This document shows positions 58,701 through 64,000 of a stretch of 64,000 bases of DNA, in pieces (the stretch's first letter is position 1; the number at the start of each line of letters is the position of its first letter). Source of the DNA: Methyloversatilis universalis. Its GTDB lineage: Bacteria; Pseudomonadota; Gammaproteobacteria; Methylococcales; Methylococcaceae. Made by a program: the position numbers and the translations under genes. The notes under the pieces are model-generated. The model did no database searches. It was not told the origin of the DNA and worked only from the letters and a program-made list of their open reading frames with translations. Where the stretch lies: NCBI GenBank assembly GCA_020723665.1, contig DYIL01000012.1:1-64000 (forward strand). The letters run 5' to 3'.

Positions 58701-61700
58701 CAGGGCGGTATCGCTGAGTCCCGCGAAATCAACCGCCGCGGGAAGTGCGGCCAGCGGCGCCGTGAACACCGGATCCAAGAACTTGAGCGCGAGCCGTGGC
58801 GCCTGGAAGAACGCCGCAATGGCCTGTTGGTACGCGGCGATACCGGTCACGGCCGCCAGCGACGCATGCGTCAACAGCGTCGTTTGCTGCGCTGCGGTCA
58901 TCAGGCCGGTGAACCGCACCACCGGCTCGTAGCGAATCGGTATGTTGTTGGGCGCACCCGTGATCGTCGCGGGAAACGCGAACCCTGCGGGCAAGTCCGG
59001 CACGGTCGCGGCGGACCCTGGCGTATCGAACAGCTTCTGAATCGCCTGCTGGTACGACGTGAGGGCCGTCACGGCCGCGAGCGAGGGATCGTTGAGCAAT
59101 ACGTTGCGCTGCGCGGCCGTCATCGTCCCGGCAAATCGCAGTACGGGTTTGTACTCGATCCGGATATGGTTCGGCGCACCCGTGATAGCCGCTGGGAAGC
59201 TGAATCCCGCGGGCAAGCCCGGCACGACGATTTCCTGGACGACTTGGTCGCGGAGCGTCTCGATGAAGAAGCGCGCCTCAGCCTCGGTCCGGTGCAACTG
59301 CTGCAATAAGCCGGTCAAGAGGCCTTCCATGCGCTCGACGTCTGAAGCTGGCTCGAGGAACTCGTACTGCGCCGGGTCGAACTCGGCTTGGATTGCCTGT
59401 AGATCTTTCCGTAAGCTGCCCAGGAAGCGGGCCGCATCCGACTCCTTGAGGGCCGCCTTCGCCGAACGGTCGGCGGCGAGGATCCAGTTGAGTTGGTCGG
59501 GCGTGAAGCCGGTGTTGCGCAGGTGATCGGTCTTCTCGACGAATTCCAGGGCCGTCTTCGGATCGGCGAAGCATGGGACGGAGACGCCCGGACTGACCGG
59601 TCGCACGATGTCCTGTTGAAGCAGCTTTAACACTACCTTCCATTCGTCGGCGCTCAACTTGAGCTGCTTCGCCAACCAGGCGTGCCGCCAGAGGAAAGAT
59701 AGGTTGTTGAGCGTGAGGTCATCCGTGATGTATGGTGCCCCGTCTGAGGCGCGCGTCAGGGCGGCGAGCAATTCGAGATCCGCTTCGCGGATCCCGAGCG
59801 CTGCGAGAATTGTAGGCCGGTGGCCGGAGATCTTCTCCGCCGTCGGCCCCGCGACGTCCACGGCCGCCACCGCGAATGCCGGATCGAGAGGCTGGATGAG
59901 CTTCTTGTTGAGGAACAGGCTCTGGTAGAGCCCGTCAGCTCGCCTCTCGTGCGCCTTGGTGAAATGGGTTCTGACGTTCAAGCTGTCGAAGAGTCCACAC
60001 AACTGCTCAACGGTCGTCTTCGCGCCGAGCCGGGTCTTGAGCCGGGCCAGGTAATAGAGGTTGATCAGGAAGGCTTCATCGAGCGTGCCGTTGCCGATGC
60101 CGGGGCAGCGGATCGCCAAATCGAGCTCCCACGGCTTCCAGCCACTGAGCTTGCGCCACAGCCGCAGAAACCGGTGGATGCGGTCGAGCTTCTGCTCGTT
60201 CAATCCCTGAATGACTTTCTTGTTCGTGTCGCACGAGGCATCAAGGTGCTGGATCGTGATGTCGCCGGCCGGGTTGATGAACGGCAGGTCAAGCAACGCC
60301 AGCAACTCTTCGTACTCCAGGCCGGTCTTGCGGAGGAAGGTCTTGACGTTCGCGACGGATGTGTCTGAGTCCGCTACGGGGTTCAACCAGCCCGAATTGC
60401 CCGTCTCGCCCCAGACAGCCTGCTGGCCAGCCGTCGTAGCGTCTGCCACCAGAATCAACCGCTTCTCGTCGAAAGGCGCGGTCGGGTCGGCGCTGATGCC
60501 GAAGTACTCCGCGGCAATCTCGCCGTCGGTGGGGTTGTTGGGTGCGGCGGGCCCCCTAAGTGTGCGCATCAGATCCCAGCGCTGCAGATTGCTCTTCTGA
60601 AAGCCGGCACGAACCTCCTCGGCGAAAAGATCAAAGGGCAGGGAAAAGGCTCGACTGCGCTGCTCCTGGCGCCGTGCATCCCCCTCGGGGAAGAGATCAA
60701 GCAGCACGGCAAGTGGATACTTCGCTGCCCGGAGCTTCTTGTACGCCTCGCCGTTCACGTAGGCGGGATAAGCGCGCAACTCGGCGCTGGTCGCCTTGGT
60801 ATTCGGCAGAAGCCGGGCGAAGAAGTTAGCCGTCGCCTTCTTCTTGAGCAGAAACGTCGCATCGGTGCCGTGCACTATCCAGCGATTCGGATCAGACGGA
60901 TCCACCTGCGACAACGTGAAATCCCCGCCATAGGCGACGTTTTGGGCATCCAGCGCCGCTTTGACCGCGGCCTTCGCTGCCGCGGCCCCGGACGGGATTG
61001 CGGCAAGCCCCGTCAGCTCCACGTCATTGTCTCCAGCGGCGTCCACGGCCGCTTCGAGCACCTCGCACACCACGTCCACGTACGGCAAGGTGGTCAGCGC
61101 GTTCTCACAGTTGAGCTCGAGATAGCCCAGATCGGGCCGCCGATCGAAGAGGATGTCGCGAACCGAATAGAAGCCCCCGCCCGGCTTGGCCTTGAGGCTC
61201 GTGCGGTCCCGCAGGTACATGAGCAGGTCGGTGAAGTAGGCGGCCGGGCTCAAGGCTGACCGACAGTGTTCGCAGTGACAGATGTCGCCGTTCTGAAAGA
61301 GGTTGTTCCAGTTCGGGAACTTCGCGAGATCGGGGTGGCTGCTCTTGAGGACGCCCGGCAGGACGCCAGAGTCGAAGGACGCAAGATCGCCGACAATGGT
61401 GAGCACCGCGGCGTGCGTGTCGGCGGCGCGGTTCCATGCTGCTCGCGCGCTCTCCGGGGTGAACCCCGGTCGGTTGCCATAGCGGCGTACGAACTCGCTC
61501 TCGCCCAGCCGGTACACCATCTGCGCCGAGTGCAGCCCGTCGGCCAACAGCGCATCGGTCGCCTCGAAGGTCGGCATCAGCTTGAAGACGCGCTGAATAG
61601 CCTTGAGTTCGGTTCGGAACGACGGGTCCTTCGCGAGCGCACCAAGCTCACCCTCACGTTCCTTCAGGAACTCGTCCACCGATGTGCGCAGCAGGTCGAA

Positions 61701-63308
61701 CTCCGCGTGCCGGTCGACGATTCGCGCCAATTCTCTGGCGTGCTTCACGCCGCGAACCTCTTTGTTGGCCAACGCCCGCTCCAGCCCGCCGGCGAAAGCC
61801 ACTGTGGGGAACGCCTCGCGAAACTGACACTCCAGCATCTTGGCGTACAGCTCGGCTTCCGGGGCCTCCACCGTGCCGGTCGGATCCTTGAGGCCGAGCG
61901 GCAGGGTTATTTCTCCGGCCTTGCGCTGCACGAGGTCCACCCAGTCACGCGCGCTGCGCTTAGCAAGCGTGCGAATATCCTCCGGTCGGCGGATGTTGAA
62001 CTCTTCCTTGAGCATCCTGACCACCGAGAAGTCTCCCCGCGTCAAGTCAGCCAATTGATACGAGGTGCGCAGGTCCGCGATTTCGGCCTTCTTGAAGGCG
62101 CGGTCTTTCTCAAGGGCAGCCAGAAGCTCTGGCGTCACTGCCCGATGCTGCTGGAACAGCCGCGCGAACTTCGCTTGTTTGTCTGGGCTGTCGATTCCGG
62201 CGTGCTGGAGCGCCAGTCTGACGAACGTCGGCGCCTTCTCATCGCCTAGAACCAGGCGACTGACCAGCGCGAGGAATGACTCGACCCACGCATCTACGCG
62301 TTCGCGGAATCGCTCGGCAATCTCGCGCCGGTTGAAGCCGCGAGTGAGTGTCTTACGCACCGCCGTTGCATCGAGGCTTGGCAAAGCAGTCGTGATGGTT
62401 TCCAACTGCACCTTCAGAGGCAGCGTTTCGACATACTCGAAGAACGAGCCGCCCAGCAGAACGAACCAGAACTCCGCTTCGATGCCCTGACGTACGAGGC
62501 GATGCGCGAGTGCAAAGCGCGCAAGATCGCGCTTGTCGAATCCGCACTCTCCCGCGAGGAAAGTGAGGTCCTGGTGTTCCCGGTCCTCTTCCAGATCTTC
62601 GATCTGGACCTCGCAGAGCAGTGGCGTAACGGTCGCTCGTATTCTCTCGAACAGGGGCGGCGGCGCTTTACGCTCCAGGGGGATCGTCAGGTCGATCTCC
62701 GCTTTTGGCGGGGCGTTGAAGAGGACCGGTGAGCTGACGAGCACCGATCCGTCGGCATCGAACGCTTTGACGACGAGGTCTGCCGTCCCTCGTTCCAGGC
62801 GGAGGAACTGCTGTTCTGTATATTCAATGCGGTAGGCGCCGTCATGATCCGTTACTGTCTCCCCCAGCGGCTGCTCGGAGCGCAGGTCGCGATCGACTGC
62901 GACAACCTTAATCTGCACAGCCGGGATATGCTCGGCAAACCAGATATGACCCGTCACCACGCTCGTGCGAGGCTCGTGGGGTGGGTCGTTAAACGCGCCC
63001 AGCGCCTTCAAAAGCTCGTTCAGCCGGGCCGCCGTTCTCTCTTCCACGATGCCAGTAAGGTTGTCGCCGAGCCCCTGCTGGACCTGAAAGTGCAGGACAA
63101 GGGATCGAGTGGCCTCGCCGAACACAGACTGTACGCGTTCTCCCTTCAGGCGGCCAGTCAGTGTTTGCATCTCCTCCAGCGTCGGATGGTTGGGAGGGTC
63201 GAAGGTTCGAATCGTGTTGCGCTCGATGAGGAAGAGCAGCGCGTCCTGCAGGTCGGCCACCTGCGGTCCACGCATTTGCCGTTTTAGCGGGAAGGTGATT
63301 TTGTTCAT
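52737..63308 (-). CDS. Giant TcA-like Tc toxin subunit with peptidoglycan-binding N-terminus
   Basis: 3523 residues in one intact frame; start 63308 after AAGGAGTCGAAATC. Parts in order: a peptidoglycan-binding-1-like domain (about 8-95; RGPQVADLQDALLFLIERN); a transthyretin-like beta domain (about 117-215; VVTGHIWFAEHIP); a very long helical shell region with GDICHCEHCRSALSPAAYFT at about 670-690, as in Tc/virulence-plasmid A proteins; three repeats of about 75 residues (about 1360-1582); a neuraminidase-like region (about 1950-2200; WRWWKWMRKYRVWEANWKVW); and the C-terminal pore and TcB-binding region (about 2840-3430; YERRKDEWDFQRDLAAKEIQ, EQNRREFELTKHISLALLDP, GHYFRRIKSVSLTLPCVAGP). Photorhabdus TcdA1 has about 2516 residues, so this one is some 1000 longer. 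No TcB, TcC or chitinase gene is in the window. No signal peptide is seen; export is by unknown means. It could act as an insect or protist toxin, or as a cell-surface delivery pore. Confidence 0.88.
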   Translation of the reverse strand: MNKITFPLKRQMRGPQVADLQDALLFLIERNTIRTFDPPNHPTLEEMQTLTGRLKGERVQSVFGEATRSLVLHFQVQQGLGDNLTGIVEERTAARLNELLKALGAFNDPPHEPRTSVVTGHIWFAEHIPAVQIKVVAVDRDLRSEQPLGETVTDHDGAYRIEYTEQQFLRLERGTADLVVKAFDADGSVLVSSPVLFNAPPKAEIDLTIPLERKAPPPLFERIRATVTPLLCEVQIEDLEEDREHQDLTFLAGECGFDKRDLARFALAHRLVRQGIEAEFWFVLLGGSFFEYVETLPLKVQLETITTALPSLDATAVRKTLTRGFNRREIAERFRERVDAWVESFLALVSRLVLGDEKAPTFVRLALQHAGIDSPDKQAKFARLFQQHRAVTPELLAALEKDRAFKKAEIADLRTSYQLADLTRGDFSVVRMLKEEFNIRRPEDIRTLAKRSARDWVDLVQRKAGEITLPLGLKDPTGTVEAPEAELYAKMLECQFREAFPTVAFAGGLERALANKEVRGVKHARELARIVDRHAEFDLLRTSVDEFLKEREGELGALAKDPSFRTELKAIQRVFKLMPTFEATDALLADGLHSAQMVYRLGESEFVRRYGNRPGFTPESARAAWNRAADTHAAVLTIVGDLASFDSGVLPGVLKSSHPDLAKFPNWNNLFQNGDICHCEHCRSALSPAAYFTDLLMYLRDRTSLKAKPGGGFYSVRDILFDRRPDLGYLELNCENALTTLPYVDVVCEVLEAAVDAAGDNDVELTGLAAIPSGAAAAKAAVKAALDAQNVAYGGDFTLSQVDPSDPNRWIVHGTDATFLLKKKATANFFARLLPNTKATSAELRAYPAYVNGEAYKKLRAAKYPLAVLLDLFPEGDARRQEQRSRAFSLPFDLFAEEVRAGFQKSNLQRWDLMRTLRGPAAPNNPTDGEIAAEYFGISADPTAPFDEKRLILVADATTAGQQAVWGETGNSGWLNPVADSDTSVANVKTFLRKTGLEYEELLALLDLPFINPAGDITIQHLDASCDTNKKVIQGLNEQKLDRIHRFLRLWRKLSGWKPWELDLAIRCPGIGNGTLDEAFLINLYYLARLKTRLGAKTTVEQLCGLFDSLNVRTHFTKAHERRADGLYQSLFLNKKLIQPLDPAFAVAAVDVAGPTAEKISGHRPTILAALGIREADLELLAALTRASDGAPYITDDLTLNNLSFLWRHAWLAKQLKLSADEWKVVLKLLQQDIVRPVSPGVSVPCFADPKTALEFVEKTDHLRNTGFTPDQLNWILAADRSAKAALKESDAARFLGSLRKDLQAIQAEFDPAQYEFLEPASDVERMEGLLTGLLQQLHRTEAEARFFIETLRDQVVQEIVVPGLPAGFSFPAAITGAPNHIRIEYKPVLRFAGTMTAAQRNVLLNDPSLAAVTALTSYQQAIQKLFDTPGSAATVPDLPAGFAFPATITGAPNNIPIRYEPVVRFTGLMTAAQQTTLLTHASLAAVTGIAAYQQAIAAFFQAPRLALKFLDPVFTAPLAALPAAVDFAGLSDTALAQRISYDAEQRLLRLTGILSPAEKAALDALSADASYRNAVNSLYTQPTTGAFPPEQLWLQDADLAFPLRDPSPSADNLARNLDKAVRKGLAYLAKTRAEGLVIQQAAAQLGVTEALTRRLLTEYAVLPATLLAHLIGPFADTVSVVDYATLKTTFDGWFWAMRVAALWSKWKITLAEWERLRSLTANAQLVDFGALPLDSTAAMASMDHVLRTSRLLRLRASLPENTITFLEVLEKLNTGVYPTPADFATDVERLNDQWTATNVQALVGALDLAYPNDYLLAENWERIRRAFYFVESLGTDVANVKTFASAAMGAVHTKTLKSILRARFGVETWLTLSAEIQGVLRERKRDALVAYLLAQPKPANAPTGKWENTNDLYAYYLLDVEMSSCQLTSRLVQACSSVQLFVQRCFMGLEPEVRVEADGPNGDSAWRWWKWMRKYRVWEANWKVWLWPENWIRPELKRDRSPFFKDLENELLQNEITQYTVEAAFANYLEKLNGVAQLEIAGFYQEDDGDDTILHVFGRTTGAEPHLYYYRRFDYRQWTPWEKVDLDIQGDYLIPAVVNKRLFLFWPIFTEVPDEQGNSAVSTPTAGQASVPIQKAKKKLRVQMAVSDYRQEKWSPKRVSKDYAESAPYSTDIVRRHYVFFPVDRSEIDGRFGVKYDGWSVDGAGSEQARFLSGAFEIAGCAGVPVRVDDLRGNFRHAIRPEVASTGDYTNFHKWQELPARSDAPENDLSLESDLAAYTRSAQLTPVLAQTPWLFRIAPPWHLSYLDRLMANGLQVFGFTQGYMMMHGYYERGVPMGTWLPFFYADKKRTFFVLPSLGFGRGNGRETMSGANRIYYPEIKREFRKLEEFFEGLIRAWVDALDLNTLTAAQRQQIEQFLDAQVPGETTPPFTDAEVRDRIVRFFMRFVHYYLGAFSWWLFQFRQFHFLNFYHPFVCDFAKLVHNPVQGIPGLMRRETQLKNTGFSFARSYQPTSSVVQPGSEAYYPREIVDFSSDGAYSLYNWELFFHAPLLIANALSKNQRFEEARNWYHFIFNPLGVESPIPGGSAMSKYWITKPFFETTDPAYVQQRIENILRMLAGDTSVPGYSVQAKNALEDQVRDWRANPFDPHRIANYRTVAYQKTVVMNYLDNLIAWGDYLFRQDSMESINEATQLYILAAEILGPRPKRVPPKDKPPVETFNELEHQLDAVPNALVEIENLVPVPSGDGDAAPEAPPLPVLYFCIPHNEKMLGYWDTVADRLYKIRHCMNIEGVVRQLALFEPPIEPGALVKAVAAGVDISAALADLNAPLPLYRFQVLLQKANEVCNDVKALGAALLSALEKRDAEALSLLRQGQEIRVLEAVKAVREQEIAEAKENLAGLKKSKELAEIKRKYYESREFMNPAEAAAVALNTASTLLDIPVSIGYITGGVLKAIPNFLIGASGFGGSPHATAETGGSAFGDAAKFAAEGLGHIARNLDKMASLANTLAGYERRKDEWDFQRDLAAKEIQQLERSIAAAEVRIAIAEKELENHLAQIDNARAVDAFLRSKYTNEELYQSQIGQISSVFFQSYKLAYDLAKRAERCFRFELGLNDSSFITFGYWDSLKKGLLSGEKLQYDLRRLESAYLEQNRREFELTKHISLALLDPLALVKLRETGRCFFRLPEELFDLDYPGHYFRRIKSVSLTLPCVAGPYTTISCTLRLLKNSIRVTTASGDNGYPRNTDDAGLPAEDTRFVETNIPVRAIATSSAQDDSGVFELNFRDERYLPFEGAGVISEWALELFTDLPVNNPDPSNPDFGAPLRQFDYSTISDVILDIKYTAREDAGAFKNGAIAHLRDHFSEDGTTRSWLILDLRHQFGTAWSRFLNLVNPADGNVFEFEMSIALFPQRDRMKTLKINTIILLARCTDPANYDVTLTPPLAAPPPAGSNTMVLAKSNTYGGLHFGQKDVAAAGVEIVPTDEPVVWRIKVTRPGGGNLIEDPVKKVMEVEDLILVLGYEWQTP

Positions 63309-63372
63309 GATTTCGACTCCTTCTTATGTGTCTATCTGCCCGCGGTTGTCACGATAACCGGCATCGGCCGGG

Positions 63373-63403
63373 GTAGGTTGGAGTGAGCGTAGCGAACCCC
63401 AAC
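63373..63403. repeat. REP palindrome upstream of the TcA gene
   Basis: GTAGGTTGGAGTGAGCG..CGAACCCCAAC is an imperfect hairpin of the type found beside RAYT transposases. It is related to the palindrome 63545-63571. The region between 63309 and 63521 holds no gene. Confidence 0.6.
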
Positions 63404-63521
63404 AATCAAACCCCAACAATTACCTCCAACGTTGCAGCCCTCTCCCATGCAAACCCCGACAAGCCAATCCCTCGATCCCAATCCCACTCCGTCCCTATCA
63501 TCTCCTCACGATCGTGCATCT

Positions 63522-64000
63522 CTATACGCAGCGGCATCGGATGTGTTGGGGTTCACGGTGTTCACCCCAACCTACAAAATCCGGATCGGGCACAGCCGCC
63601 CAGTCAGCCGGCAGAATCCTCGATCGGACGTAACGGTGGAAGCTGGAATACGGCCAATCTTTGGCGTACCGCACGTAACCATGCTTCACCGGGTTGTAAT
63701 GGATGTAATCCACATGCCGAGCATAATCCGAATCGTCCCGGATCAAGTGCTCCCAATAGCGTCGCTGCCAGATACCCCGTTCCCCTTTGGCGAGACGGCT
63801 CTCATTTTGCCGTTCACCCTTAGGGATCCGGCGTGAAAAACCCGCCTTGATCAAGGCCCAGCGCACAGGGTAATCGGCATCGCCTTCCGGCAGCGTCCAC
63901 AGAGCGTGCAGGTGATCGGGCAGGATCACCATGGCATCGATATGAAAGGGATGAACCGTTTTCACGTGCTGGAATACCGCCCGCAGAAGATCGACATGGT
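63522..64000 (-). CDS. REP-associated tyrosine transposase (RAYT), 5' end beyond window
   Basis: About 159 residues are visible; the frame is open to the right edge (HVDLLRAVFQHVKTVHPFHI), so the start is outside. The HUH motif is ILPDHLHALWTL, the YARHVDYIHYNPVKHG segment carries the catalytic tyrosine, and IWQRRYWEHLIRDD is also a RAYT mark. RAYTs are thought to spread REP sequences, using them as ends. The last codons (FVGWGEHREPQHI) are written across a REP palindrome at 63545-63571. It lies upstream of the TcA-like gene on the same strand. Confidence 0.88.
   Translation of the reverse strand, partial: HVDLLRAVFQHVKTVHPFHIDAMVILPDHLHALWTLPEGDADYPVRWALIKAGFSRRIPKGERQNESRLAKGERGIWQRRYWEHLIRDDSDYARHVDYIHYNPVKHGYVRYAKDWPYSSFHRYVRSRILPADWAAVPDPDFVGWGEHREPQHIRCRCV
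63545..63571. repeat. REP palindrome inside the 3' end of the RAYT gene
   Basis: GTTGGGGTTCAC and GTGTTCACCCCAAC form an 8-bp perfect outer stem (GTTGGGGT / ACCCCAAC), with further GTGAAC/GTTCAC symmetry inside. It is read as protein at the end of the RAYT gene. Confidence 0.7.

Noticed and set aside
55596-62249. Many long plus-strand open frames opposite the TcA-like gene (for example 56547-57497 and 61266-62249)
   Set aside because: They are the mirror frames of a G+C-rich gene with strong codon bias. None has a ribosome-binding site, a known motif or membrane pattern, and the minus-strand protein is continuous and recognisable over the same bases.

Overview
The window looks like chromosomal DNA of a G+C-rich gammaproteobacterium. 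The evidence is the conserved origin-proximal block (dnaA-dnaN-recF-gyrB on the minus strand, divergent from rpmH-rnpA-yidD-yidC-mnmE), PilU, RsmE, RlmJ and RluE of gammaproteobacterial type, and an SAH riboswitch in front of ahcY. A methanotroph-like (Methylococcales) background would fit, but that is inference and no marker gene for it lies in the window.

Layout. 1-4.6 kb: the end of an aerotolerance (Bat) operon, with batA separated from a batB/batC fusion by a repeat-filled gap, then batD. 4.6-8.8 kb: a 1378-residue CheB-CheR-PAS-histidine kinase-receiver hybrid. 9-14 kb: a small protein of unknown function far downstream of a Fur-box promoter, pilU, a hicB-hicA pair flanked by repeats, rlmJ, ppa and a membrane protein. 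14-18 kb: the activated-methyl cycle genes metK, ahcY (behind an SAH riboswitch) and metF. 18-29.6 kb: housekeeping genes (bioA, rsmE, yajQ, djlA, purC, moaC, folA, thyA), interrupted by decayed IS982 and IS1380 copies, a MITE-like element and many short palindromic repeats. 29.6-41 kb: lgt and the replication-origin gene block, with two perfect 16-bp parS palindromes around gyrB. 41-50.6 kb: an MFS exporter, a MASE1-PAS-GGDEF-EAL protein, an RRM protein, an intergenic array of GGA motifs that looks like a CsrA/RsmA-binding sRNA, an MCE-like lipoprotein, a Tat-type amidohydrolase and rluE. 50.7-64 kb: an accessory region holding a truncated gene, a decayed IS1182 copy, a fragment of one Tc-toxin A gene, a complete 3523-residue TcA-like gene, and a RAYT transposase with its REP palindromes at the right edge.

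How the parts work together. metK makes SAM, SAM-dependent enzymes (rsmE, rlmJ and others) release SAH, ahcY removes SAH under riboswitch control, and metF supplies methyl-THF for methionine regeneration. thyA and folA form the dTMP/folate loop. rpmH to mnmE is the usual translation and membrane-insertion cluster. The hybrid kinase, the GGDEF/EAL protein, YajQ (linked to c-di-GMP in other bacteria), pilU and the candidate CsrB-like RNA are all of types used in surface behaviour and global regulation, but nothing in the sequence links them directly.

The strongest candidate for something undescribed is the minus-strand GGA-repeat RNA at about 46.38-46.63 kb. Next are the very long TcA-like protein with a peptidoglycan-binding N-terminus, the Fur-type promoter near an unknown 78-residue protein, and a HicA that appears to have lost its catalytic histidine. 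All calls come from reading the sequence; no database search was run.
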